64,000 bases of DNA, taken from positions 1 through 64,000 of the forward strand of contig JALQPE010001851.1 in assembly GCA_030407315.1 (NCBI GenBank), given 5' to 3'. The stretch is from Asparagopsis taxiformis (lineage: Eukaryota > Rhodophyta > Florideophyceae > Bonnemaisoniales > Bonnemaisoniaceae). The notes under the pieces are model-generated. The model saw only the letters and a program-made list of their open reading frames with translations. It searched no databases and had not been told where the DNA came from. Shown one piece after another: positions 1 through 9,232 of the stretch. Each line of letters opens with the position of its first letter. The stretch's first letter is position 1. Position numbers and translations under genes: made by a program.

Positions 1-832
1 TGTAGGACTTAACTGGCGCTTAGACGTAATGACTTAGGTAGTCGTCCAACGTCTCGAGTAGTCGCCGGAGAGGCGGCTTCGCACTCCTGGCTTTTGTTAA
101 CCCGAAGCGGTAAAGCGTAGTCGCACTGCCGACGACCGTCCACTGGCCTCGACTCGGTAGGTGGTAGAGCGGTTTGAATCGGAAGGATCTTGATCACCCT
201 TAGAGGAAAATCCACCAGGGCGACACACGAGCCAACGGTGGCTAGGTCGGATCACGGAAACAGGCGGGCGTTTTAGCGGTTAGTCAACCCAGAACGGACG
301 GCGCGACACACAGTGTATGTCGGTTCCGGGCACTCACGCTTAGACGAAACCGTTGACCTTGATCAGCCTCACACGCGTAGACGTCGTGTTGGCGTTCCGT
401 GGCAACCCGGGGACCACGGTACGTTACGCACCCACGCCGTGATGCGGAACGGAACAATCCCTAAGACGGAAACGATAGACACAAGTGTCGAAAACAATGC
501 GTCACCTCTAGGATTGACTTGGATCGGTACCTTAGAGGGGTTTGTTACCTTTTACTCATTGGAGAAGGGTCACTACTTGTAATTGCGTACCGGGCCGAGC
601 GGTCCCGTCCCGAGGGCCCAATGGGGTGGCCGCGCCGGCGGCCGCGGTGGTATTGCAATACGTGTACTACGACCAATAACCCTACACGTGGCGCTCGCCA
701 TGCTCGCATGTGCGCCCGCCAATTCTACATAATTTCGAAAATTTCCAAATTACGCAAGGAAACTGCTGGTTTCGAAACGATAGCTACTGGCGGATGCATT
801 GAGTGCTCGCACGTTTCAGCTCTTGTCCCACA
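1..832 (-). repeat. 3' LTR of chromovirus 1
   Basis: It matches 16333-17167 end to end. On the plus strand it starts TGTAGGACTT and ends TGTCCCACA, so in element orientation it is TG...CA. Only five differences separate the copies and all are one-base homopolymer changes: AA/AAA near 49, GGGG/GGGGG near 538, GGG/GGGG near 592, CCC/CC near 604 and GG/GGG near 628. Short open frames inside it recur in both LTRs and are not supported as genes. Confidence 0.95.
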
Positions 833-844
833 TTCCCCCTTCCC
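833..844 (-). promoter_or_regulatory. Polypurine tract of chromovirus 1
   Basis: On the minus strand this reads GGGAAGGGGGAA, immediately before the 3' LTR start TGTGGG. Position and composition are those expected of a plus-strand priming site for an LTR retrotransposon. Confidence 0.8.
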
Positions 845-957
845 AGTCTTCGAGCCCCTGCGAGTGCACATCATCCCATACCTGCGCACCCGGGTTGCAT
901 CGAGCGTATTCGACACACCTTTTCGACTTGCGAGACTTGGGAACCACGCCTGAAAGA

Positions 958-3357
958 ATGTCGGAGACACGCCTTACTGACCCATGTGATCCAGCTGGTT
1001 CTCGTCCAGTGGCCTCCCAGTCTGTACCCGTTGGGGACGGCTGTGCGCCCGCGACTCTCAGGGGTGAGACTATTTCGCCGGAGCGGGAGGGGTCGCGTGC
1101 GCGATCCGCGGCCCCCTGTCAACCCGTGGAGCCGGTGGCAACAAAATCGGCTCTCCCGCCGTCCAGCAGCGTCACAACGCGAGAGGTGCTCCTTTCCTCA
1201 AAGGGTATAAGTGCGGAGGTCGACAAACCTGTGTCGAATACCCGCCTCCACGACACTCAAGAAAACCCTTGGTCGGGTGCTTTTGAGACTTCCGCCCCTG
1301 TCGACACTCGTAGTCTTGTTGGCTACGAACAAGTCGATATTCCTCCCAGTCAACCTCAGCAAGAGACCCCGCTCCCCTCTTCTCGCGTTGACAACCCCGC
1401 GAATCCGATGCCGGCGCGCCCGGTACACCGTGTGGTGACGTCCATTCGGGTCCCGAAGTCCGAAATCCCCGTGACTCGGATTACCGGCAGGAACGAGCCG
1501 CCGACTAGAATGTGGTTGGACAATGTGGTGGCGGCTTTGTCGACTCCACCGAATGAGGACGAACTCCTTACAGAACTCCGAAACCGGATGGCGTGCTTGG
1601 ATGACGCCGCCCGTCGTCGGGTTCTCGCTCGGATGGGGGATGGGGCTCCCCCACGGGTGAGCTCAAGTCGGGGAGATGGATCATCCGCTCCAATTTTCGC
1701 TGTTACCGATAACCGGAACTTCGCGGCGGAAAAGGTACGAAGGCTGCAAAAATTGGTGTTCGACCGGTACACCGATGCGTTCGGTCGCGACCTTCGGCGT
1801 AACCCTCCGTATTTGCCGTATGAGAGTTATCTCACTCTTTCTCCAGTGAGGCCGATACTCCGGCGTTTTGCGCATTTGGCTCGAGCGCGTGGCATGTCCT
1901 TTGCCAATGAGGTCATGCTCCGTCGGACGGAGCATGGGACCTTTCGCGCAATGATTCCCACGGAGTGTCCGGTCGACACATATAGTGTGACTCAGCCCGG
2001 TGACGTCCCCTTCATCCGGTTCATATCATGCCTGATTACCGAATACGAGAACGGCGTCCTCGTCGATGATTACCAGGACGTGGACGTGCGGCTTTTGCCG
2101 CCTGACGCGGGGTTTTTTCCCGCGCCCTGGATGGACGGCCGTTGGCCCATAGAGTGGCAAACAGAGCAGCGGCGTACATTTCCGCATTCGCGTAGCCCAG
2201 ACGCTGCACCCGGTTCGCGCGACCGGCACGTCATCATGACGTTCAAGGACGTCGAGTTCCACCAAATGTCCAGCGGGGACCGTCATAAGTTTTACGCTCC
2301 CATCCCTCAGTGGATGATGATGACCCCGGCGGAGATTACGATGCCCATGCCATTTGTGTATCGTTACGCGACTTCTCATCTTATGTCGCCGAGCCCGCTA
2401 GCTACCGTTCTGGACAAGATGGCACGAACCGAGTGGGTGTGCCGGTATGTCACAACCTGGTTGGAGGTCATGTTGCGCTCGAGAAGAATGCACGAGATGC
2501 CCGCTGTCGTGGTCGATGGTATTCGGATGTTAGGCCTCGAGGCGCCGTTGCGCCCGTCTGGGTACGAGGCGCCTGAGTTTCCGCCGTTTATCCGCGAGCC
2601 GATAAGTGTAGTGCGCCTCACTCAACTGGTAAAGGACCACAATGGGTGGGACTGGTGTGCAACCCGGCACATTTATTTGCCTCACACATTAGGTGTTACT
2701 ACGAAGTGGGTGCCCTTATATCTTGAAACGGTAGACATCCACGTCGGATCTGACTTGTTGGGGATGTCGCTTGATGTGGAAGTCCCTGTGGCACTAATGC
2801 GTGAAGCAGGTCTGACGAAGGTGGCCGAACATTTCGAGGCCGGACATTACGATCGTGCGAGTTTGCGCCATTTGATACATCGTACCAAGTGTTTGATGAC
2901 TGCTCCCGACGTGGGACACAGCTTGGCTGCACAGGAACAGCTTCAAGAAGCTCAACAGTCACTGGCTACCGCTCAGACGACAATCCGCGTCCTCAAGGGG
3001 AACGAGCATAGCGCCCGTGAGGCCAAACGAGCGGCCTTGGTGGCCAAGGCCATTGCGGAGGCTGAAATTATTGCGCTTAAGCGTCAGTTGGGGAACCATT
3101 CTCGTGAGTTGGACATGGCCCGGGAGGAGCTCACGACTTTCCGCTCCAAAGTAGTGATGAGCATGGACGTGCTGGCGAAGGTGCGATCCTTGTTACGCCA
3201 TGGTTCTCGGGTCAACGAGGATTTACGCTCATTGTTAGAGGCACAATTACCCGCGGCTATGCGTAAAGGCACAGTGCGGTCTCCTTCTTCCGACCCGGAG
3301 ATGCATCCTTCCCAGCTACCTCCACACCCGCAAGGGAGGCAACAAATCTGCCTCTGA
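958..3357 (+). CDS. Opposite-strand accessory protein of chromovirus 1
   Basis: About 799 residues from the first ATG at 958, encoded opposite to gag-pol and starting about 115 bp inside the PPT. The N-terminal ~230 residues are low-complexity and rich in Pro and Ser. A globular middle follows, and then a long predicted coiled coil from about 2920 to 3250 rich in Ala, Glu, Gln and Arg. I recognise no enzymatic motif. The middle clearly resembles the opposite-strand gene of chromovirus 2 (28980-26168): WVxxxxxxWLxV followed by GIxxxG, then KWVPLY against QWLPWS, and DVxVP against HTEIP. A function is unknown; a Gag-like, envelope-replacing or antisense regulatory role are all possible. The frame ends at 3357, but a basic tail continues in another frame (next entry). 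Confidence 0.75.
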   Translation: MSETRLTDPCDPAGSRPVASQSVPVGDGCAPATLRGETISPEREGSRARSAAPCQPVEPVATKSALPPSSSVTTREVLLSSKGISAEVDKPVSNTRLHDTQENPWSGAFETSAPVDTRSLVGYEQVDIPPSQPQQETPLPSSRVDNPANPMPARPVHRVVTSIRVPKSEIPVTRITGRNEPPTRMWLDNVVAALSTPPNEDELLTELRNRMACLDDAARRRVLARMGDGAPPRVSSSRGDGSSAPIFAVTDNRNFAAEKVRRLQKLVFDRYTDAFGRDLRRNPPYLPYESYLTLSPVRPILRRFAHLARARGMSFANEVMLRRTEHGTFRAMIPTECPVDTYSVTQPGDVPFIRFISCLITEYENGVLVDDYQDVDVRLLPPDAGFFPAPWMDGRWPIEWQTEQRRTFPHSRSPDAAPGSRDRHVIMTFKDVEFHQMSSGDRHKFYAPIPQWMMMTPAEITMPMPFVYRYATSHLMSPSPLATVLDKMARTEWVCRYVTTWLEVMLRSRRMHEMPAVVVDGIRMLGLEAPLRPSGYEAPEFPPFIREPISVVRLTQLVKDHNGWDWCATRHIYLPHTLGVTTKWVPLYLETVDIHVGSDLLGMSLDVEVPVALMREAGLTKVAEHFEAGHYDRASLRHLIHRTKCLMTAPDVGHSLAAQEQLQEAQQSLATAQTTIRVLKGNEHSAREAKRAALVAKAIAEAEIIALKRQLGNHSRELDMAREELTTFRSKVVMSMDVLAKVRSLLRHGSRVNEDLRSLLEAQLPAAMRKGTVRSPSSDPEMHPSQLPPHPQGRQQICL

Positions 3358-3698
3358 GTAGCGGTGAACGCGATCCTTCTTTGCCCACGCTGCTGGCTGA
3401 CTCAACTCAGCGTCCCCTTCTGCCTGATAACAGCGGTGAGACGGATTTGAATATCCCGGATCCTCGTGCCGCGTCCGAAAAAGTAATCAACGTTGCCGAG
3501 AGCGAGCGGGACAGTTCGGACTCTCCCGTTATATCGCGTACGCGTAAGCGTTCTCGCAGTGGGGTTGAATCCAGTCCCCCAGGGCGTTCGCGCAAGCGCG
3601 GTGGTACCGTTGGTGGGACGGCGTCCCGCGGCGGTACCCCTCGTACTCGTAACTCGCGGCGCACTCCTCGCGGTGCGACGCGTAGCGGTCGTAGTTAA
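3342..3698 (+). CDS. Basic C-terminal tail of the opposite-strand protein, frame-shifted
   Basis: This open frame overlaps the end of the preceding one and continues for about 110 residues. It ends in a strongly basic stretch of Arg, Ser, Gly and Thr, including TRKRSRSG and RSRKRGG. The homologous protein of chromovirus 2 also ends in a basic Arg/Ser tail after its coiled coil, so this is most likely the true C-terminus. A single-base shift between about 3300 and 3345 would separate it from the rest. An independent small basic protein is less likely. The tail could bind nucleic acid or act as a nuclear localisation signal (inference). Confidence 0.5.
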   Translation, partial: TNLPLSSGERDPSLPTLLADSTQRPLLPDNSGETDLNIPDPRAASEKVINVAESERDSSDSPVISRTRKRSRSGVESSPPGRSRKRGGTVGGTASRGGTPRTRNSRRTPRGATRSGRS

Positions 3699-3926
3699 CT
3701 CAGGTCTTGACGTGACAGTAGTTTGCCTCTTCGTGTAAATTGACCCTTCATTTGTTTCGAGTCCTTCGTCGGAGGGGAGACTTTACTCCCCCTTGGGTAT
3801 CTTCATAATACCCTCAGGAGTTATTGAATCCAGCTGGATAAAAACCCCACGGTGTGGGGAAACCTTGATGGATTCCGTGATTTGTTAACTCAAAGAGCGT
3901 CATTTTAACTGTGAGACCCTCTGGCG
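3699..3926. other. Junction between opposite-strand gene and host-fragment cassette
   Basis: No gene is seen. Short inverted repeats are present, for example CCCCAC/GTGGGG at about 3845-3861 and GGGGAGACTTTACTCCCC near 3774-3791. They could fold in RNA near the 3' end of the opposite-strand transcript. No function is demonstrated. Confidence 0.35.
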
Positions 3927-4166
3927 ATGGCGTGTGATTTGCACACACTGCATGTCTGTGAACGGTGCAGCAGCCTGTTGTCGCCAATGGCGGAGACTGC
4001 GCACGTTAGAGAAGTGCGAGAACCGGACATCTATTGCATGGTATGCAAGGACAAGTCAGATGTACCACGCGTCGCAATTCCATATTCATTAAGGTATCTT
4101 GCTATTGAACTGGCGACTATGAACATCAGAAAGTGTTGGCGCTTTGTGAAGTCGACCTGGTGCTGA
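3927..4166 (+). pseudogene. Fragment of RNA polymerase second-largest subunit, C-terminal (Pol I RPA135/RPA2-like)
   Basis: About 79 residues match the extreme C-terminus of the second-largest subunit of a nuclear RNA polymerase. There is a four-cysteine zinc site (HVCERC, then IYCMVC about 30 residues later) followed by VPRVAIPYSLRYLAIELATM, which resembles the IPYxFRYLxxELxxM segment of Pol I. The full subunit is over 1,100 residues, so this is only the last few percent. It lies inside a retrotransposon next to other unrelated gene fragments, which points to a captured piece. Pol II or Pol III homologues are possible alternatives. Confidence 0.6.
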
Positions 4167-4331
4167 GTTGCAGTCGTATCCATAGGTATTGGAGGCGCGA
4201 GATAAAGCCAAATATCATCACACTTTACCCCCCCTTTCGAACTCTGTTACTCGCTTTTGCGAGAAACGAGCGAGTCGAGAACACATTACCAGATCGTTTC
4301 GTTGCCCCAGCACATTCTTGAAAAGCAGTAA

Positions 4332-5066
4332 TCAAATGGGTTCTTTCGTACCAACTTGAGAAGCTTCATCCGTTGGGGCACGAGCGAGGAGTTTGTCAAT
4401 GTCATCAACTTCCAGAACTTTCTTCTCTTCTGCCGTCTCATCCTTGTCATCGTCTGCCGCACTATGCGCGGTGGGAGCACTGGCATTAGTTTCATCCGGC
4501 TACTCGAATTCCACCTTTCCATACCCGGCTACGCGCACAAAGCCCCTGTCGGCTGGCAGTGCCGGGTTGCCATTAATAAGCATGAACCGATTTGTGGGCG
4601 CCGGTCGCTCGAGTCGCAATATAGCAATGTCGAGCTTGCGCGTATCGTCGGTGTATTTCAGGTGATTGATGGCGAGATTAATGCCAATGACAGTGCCGTC
4701 CACCTCAGTTTGCGAGGGGCCCAATTCCTCCACCCATGTCGTGTCAAATTCGCAATGTGCGGCGGATAGCACACATCGCGCGGAGATGAGACTGCCAGAG
4801 CGCACCGAGAAGTCGGACAAAAGCGACACAAGCATGTCGTTCAACGACCGCGACGTCGTCAGATCGCCGCCGACGATGCGAGGTGCAACGGCCCGTTGCG
4901 ATGAGAGCTTGTAGTCGGCGCGAATTTGGCGTGACACCGTGGCATTGGCTTGTTGGTCAATCGGGCGTATGACGGGACATTGCACACTCCGGCTCAGGTC
5001 CGGGATGGATGCCGCGTGAACGGCGTGGAGCAGCAGCACAGGGAAGAGTATTTGCAGGAATTTCAT
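4332..5066 (-). pseudogene. Truncated trypsin-like (S1) serine protease
   Basis: The 188-residue frame 5066-4500 starts with a signal peptide (MKFLQILFPVLLLHAVHA) and a short pro-region. The chymotrypsin-fold activation site RIVGG follows, then the catalytic-His motif SAAHC and the catalytic-Asp region LDIAILRL. It stops after a VAGYGKVEFE segment, before the GDSGGP region, so the catalytic Ser is missing. After the TAG the same frame stays open to 4332 through an acidic Asp/Glu/Ala stretch unlike a normal S1 C-terminus. As it stands the protein cannot be an active protease. It is probably a captured and truncated secreted-protease gene. Confidence 0.7.
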
Positions 5067-5390
5067 GTAGGTATGCGCGTACGGTGAAGGACTGTTGGTT
5101 CAGCTGGGGCTGGTGTGGGATTGGTGGTTAAGTAGACCGCAGAGAAGGGATTACATTGAGGTGTATGCTGCTTGCACACAAAAACCACGTAGCATAAACG
5201 CTGGAAACCCAATGTATGTCGCATCGCAACAATGCCGTCAATAGATAGTCCGGATTCCCACTACCTCTTGTTTACCACATCCCGCTTTGACAACTACGAA
5301 GCCATAACACCGATAGCAGTCCGTACTGCCACGGCAACAAGAGCCCACTACGGACCAATTCGCACCATGTTAGCAAAAACGTTCGCTTCG
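5067..5390. other. No gene seen between protease and bestrophin fragments
   Basis: I see no convincing coding sequence, structured repeat or known site in this stretch of the captured cassette. Confidence 0.4.
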
Positions 5391-6543
5391 TCATCGCCTG
5401 CTTTGGACCGGAGAATCGCGGTATTGGGTTCTCAGTAAGTTATTTGCGTCAACTTCTTCTGAGAATGCTGCTAAATTATATCGATCTTGCACTTTCTTGC
5501 CTATAAGATGAGAACCAATTCGAGCTTGTCCATCGGCTAGAGATTCATAGACATGGTGGGTGTAATCCCAATTTGCAGACTGCACAGCTTCAACCAATCT
5601 TTCAGTCGACTCTGTCATCATTGTGTCCGCAGGTATGTCAAGGTCATCTTCACCAACTGGCTCTACTAACGTTGTTTGCAAGCGATTCCACAGCAAGAAT
5701 TCCGTGGGCAGTAATCAGGGCCCAAAGAATGGCGAAGAATCCAGTCTGCGAAGTCATGCTGGATGGTAGCAGAATCAACCAAAGATAGGTGAAAATGCTT
5801 TGATGATTGGTGTAACTTTGTACGACTGGGAACCTCTTGATGTTTTTCAGCTTGCTCATAATGTAGCCGAGCATGTAGAATCGGATATAAACTGTGACCA
5901 TGAGTGGTAGTGGTACATGTGGTTGCAGATCTGAACTAATTACGCATTCTGAGTAATCTTGACTTGTTATCAAACGCTCTTCCTCGCTTTGCTTTGTACC
6001 AAGATGATCTCTCAGAAATAAGGGTACGTGCACCAAATGCGCAAATATCCTTTCCTTGTCATTCTTGAGCCACGTACTGGCTTGATATCCAGTCGTTACT
6101 TCCATAATGATCGACCTCAGTTCTTTTTCAAGCTTCGATATAAGTGCTCCGGCATTCTGGTACCTGCCCATCGCATCTGAAGCTCGGAAAGACGGAATCA
6201 AAAAGAGTGAAACCCCAATCTCAAGTAGGATACTATTGTCAATATCTACCGGACTGCACCACTCATTGCCTCCTTTGTTTCTTCAATCATTATCCTAGGC
6301 ACACGAAAGACCGTAGGAGATGAATACTGCAGCGACAATCCACAGTGAGATCAAGAACTGCGAAGGCAGTGGTACTGGCGGTAACTGGTGGAAAATCTGC
6401 TTGACAGCATTCTTCATCGTCATCTGAACCGTGTGACTGTTGCCAACTGGTTGAAGTTTGCACCCAGAATTTCCTCCAATCCAAGGTGCACTTTTCGCTA
6501 CCTGTGGATACGCAAGTAGTTGATCAATTGTTATTGCGAGCAT
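5391..6543 (-). pseudogene. Bestrophin-family (UPF0187) anion-channel gene, frame-shifted fragment
   Basis: Three minus-strand frames together resemble the bestrophin/UPF0187 chloride-channel family. The first (to about 6296) has a hydrophobic segment after LPPVPLPSQF. The second (6201-5650) begins LFLIPSFRASDAMGRYQNA, matching the family's FRxxxAxxRYxxA after the first membrane segment, and later has two more hydrophobic stretches. The third (5696-5391) has VEPVGEDDLDIPADT, matching the family's conserved NPFGxDDxDLPxD calcium-binding region. The frame changes near 5690 and in-frame stops lie near 6250-6296. Members are membrane channels or chloroplast-targeted homologues in algae and plants. 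This copy looks non-functional, or is broken by sequence errors. Confidence 0.55.
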
Positions 6544-6895
6544 GAGACGGAAACAAACTGACGTCGAATCTTTCCATTCACTAAAACGGTGCTCTGCGAA
6601 GTGAACTTTGCAAATCCAAAGTAGACATCAACGCCGAGCTTGCGCATGTAACTCGATGCAGCATCTGCCTCGCTAATATGCGAACGAATAGTCCTCAGAC
6701 GTTTCATAGTCTGTGCGGAATCAACCGACGCGGTGACATCAAACGAAATACCCGACTCTTCCAGGTGCTTTGTACTCTTAACTGTATGCGCGAGGTTGGC
6801 GTCATGGATGGGCGATTTGGACGGCACAAAACCGGGCTTGAGACAATCACCACATAGTCGCATTGGTCGGCATGGGCGGTTGTGGCATACAACAT
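6531..6895 (-). pseudogene. Fragment of pyridine-nucleotide-disulfide oxidoreductase (MerA-like)
   Basis: The frame from 6863 carries CGDCLKPGFVPSK, matching the redox-active GGTCxxxGCxPSK motif of flavin disulfide reductases, except that the second cysteine is Phe here. It continues with a region like the MerA/FAD-reductase helix and ends around LGVDVYFGFAKF, a family motif of the form LGVDVxxGxAxF. Only about 110 residues of roughly 500 are present, and the FAD-binding N-terminus is absent. It abuts the NB-ARC fragment directly with no spacer, as expected of joined gene pieces rather than natural neighbours. Confidence 0.55.
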
Positions 6896-7896
6896 GTCTC
6901 AGACAGCTTGCTCGTCTGCCGCAAATCTGCTCTCAGTTTCAACACGGCATCTGGTTCATTCAGCTCGGACAGGGCGCCGCCGTACAATCTCTCCTCCGTC
7001 AATTCCGTGCACTAGTTTAGCGTACCTTCCCACGCTGGTTTCCACATTTTGAACAAATGGACGCGTCGGAGGAGCAGCACGAAGCCCTGCTCATCGACCT
7101 GTTCGACCGTCTATCAGCCAAGCGTTTCCTCGTCATGTTCGATAATGTCGCTGATGACCGAAACAGCGTTTAAAAACTCGTGGCCAAGTTCTGCTCGCAG
7201 GTGTGCTCATTACGCACAAATCGTTTCAAAGTTCTCACACCTACCAGATCCGTTCAAGTCATTCTCAACACTATCCACGACAAGATTGTATACGTCAGTG
7301 GGTCACGAGACCGCCAGGGAAATTCTTTGCCATTCTGCTACGATTGACATATCTGCCACTGACGATTTCTCTCCAACAATCAGCGAAGCAATTCACGACA
7401 TTATAGCCAGATGCCACTGTCTCCCACTCGCGCCTGCAGTTGCTGGAACCTCTGTTCGTCTGGCAATCACGCAGCAGCACAAAAACACGAACAGAACTTC
7501 TGGGTGCAATAACGTTCAAGGCTGCGAAGAAACTTTGCACAACTTGGAAATGGCGTTGGACCCGATCATGATGAATTGTTCGCATCGCTCAAATCCAGCG
7601 TACAATTTCTGGCCACCAAACGCAGCAGTGCAGAAATCGCAATTGGACAAGCCGTCTCGTCGCCATGTGTACTCCCGAAGCAAATGTGGATCCCGTTGGA
7701 TGATCTCGCCATAAGGTGGCATGTCGGTGACTCGCGTGCGGAGAGCATCCTCGATCTGCTTGCTGATAATAACCTTTGCTCATGCGAGTTTAGCGATGAT
7801 GGCAATGCAAAAGGTTTGCGATTACACTACCTTGTGCATGAGGTTTGCACAGTTTCAGCCGTGGAGAACGAAGGCACCGTCATTGGCATGCAATGA
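6857..7896 (+). pseudogene. NB-ARC (STAND) ATPase fragment
   Basis: Several frames together follow an NB-ARC domain. Near 6857 LVGMGGCG is a Walker A start, and a shift then gives a TTCLRQLA continuation with FQHGIWFIQLGQ. Around 7100-7140 RFLVMFDNVAD fits the Walker B/kinase-2 strand. Near 7380-7460 AIHDIIARCHCLPLAPAVAG matches the conserved GLPLA motif. At 7680-7870 a winged-helix-like region ends in RLHYLVHEVC, like the HDLV motif. In-frame stops and at least two frame changes (about 6890 and 7155) break it. NB-ARC proteins are nucleotide-switch sensors of cell death or immunity. This copy appears dead or transduced. Confidence 0.6.
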
Positions 7897-8245
7897 TTGT
7901 TGAAAAATATTGTCGCGAATTGGGTACAGATATGTACCAAGGACATTTGAACCTCGATTCGTTTGTCAAGACGAGAGATTTCAATAGCGCAAGATACAAC
8001 TTCGTGTCCTAAACGTCTGGAATGTGAGCAACCCGTCAAACGGCGCCGATCTCGTGTATTGATTACGGAATCATCTCATGACCAGAGTAGTTTCGCTGTT
8101 ACTTGGCGAAGATGAATCCGAACTGTTCCAATTTTCACATCCCAGCGATATTATATTCGCCCGGCGAACGCAGCGACGGATGGATATATGCAGCGATTTC
8201 AAAGAATCTTACGCTGGTTTCTTGGAAAACGTAACAGCGTAAGGA
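7897..8245 (+). other. Spacer between NB-ARC and repeat-like fragments
   Basis: No continuous frame. It lies between the NB-ARC winged helix and a possible beta-propeller and may be a decayed linker of the same gene. Nothing more specific is seen. Confidence 0.3.
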
Positions 8246-8713
8246 GTGTCTGCAAATGGTTCGACCTTGGTCACGCATTGTGAATCTTCTATACAAGTAA
8301 AGTTGCACCATGCAGAGGATGCATGTACAATGAGGAACCATGTGATCGCAGGGTTCAAACTGAAGACGGAAAATAGTGGCCTTCACCAAATCGCTGTGCC
8401 GGACGGTCAGGCTCTCATAGCGTACACGCTGTACTTCGAGAACTCAGCGATCTACGTCGTGGATGAACGCAACGGAGCGACAGCTCAGCGTCTACAAATG
8501 TTGGACAATCGGTTGCAAGCAGTGAAAGCAGGCCAGGATGAGCAGTCGGCTGAGCTACTTCGTGAAACCGCAATGCGCTTCAATCATGATGGAACTTGCT
8601 TGGTTGCGAAAGTGATGAATTTCAAGACTGATCGCGTAGGGGATTTTGCATGGAGTACATTGATAGGGGGCAAAAGTCTTCAGCAGATGCAGTGCAACTC
8701 GGGACGAGTTTAG
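8246..8713 (+). pseudogene. Possible WD40-type repeat region downstream of NB-ARC
   Basis: A 155-residue frame holds two pieces like WD40 blade starts (SANGSTLVT and FNHDGTCLVAKV) plus an intermediate VPDGQALIAYTLYF. It follows the NB-ARC fragment on the same strand, and NB-ARC-WD40 proteins are a known architecture. There is no GH...WD signature, so the assignment is tentative. It ends with a stop at 8711-8713. Confidence 0.35.
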
Positions 8714-9232
8714 AAGGTGACGGTGAAATAATGACTGCGACTCGCATAGTCTGCAGGACGTGAGGCCGCGCCACACGACAGACTCGAAACGAACGAGTAG
8801 TCTGAGATTCCGAACGAGGTGTGAACGGAAGTGAATTGGATGACGTATTGCGGTCGACGAGCGATACGGGCGTGACAGCTGCAACCGCAAAACAACGATT
8901 AAAAACAAAAGAAAAATTTGGAGTCTATCCAATCACTGACCAGTATTAAAGTGCTTCACTCTGAGCATCCAAACACAAGGGCAGGCGATGCGGAACGCGT
9001 GACACGGGGCGGATCTGGAGAGAGAAAGAGATCAATTACAGAGACACTTGATGGAGCATCTGACAGCAGTTTTCTGGCGTCGACCACCAAAATGGAGCAC
9101 ATCAAACTTCATTTGAATGTTTCTTCAATTCCCGGCATCGAGGAAGCAAAAGCGGAGACCTACCCGACGGTCGTAAGAATGACTTGAAAGTGGGGCACCA
9201 GCGGTTTCTTCCTTGGCAGACGACTCTGCCTA
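8714..9232. other. Stretch between host-fragment cassette and pol 3' end
   Basis: A small open frame at 8918-9187 (plus) encodes about 89 residues without recognisable motifs. It may be the last piece of the captured cassette. Otherwise nothing is seen. Confidence 0.25.

Noticed and set aside
313..1122. Open frames inside the LTRs of chromovirus 1 (also 16646-17201) and LTR/leader overlaps
   Set aside because: They recur because the LTRs are duplicated, change frame with homopolymer length and show no domain.
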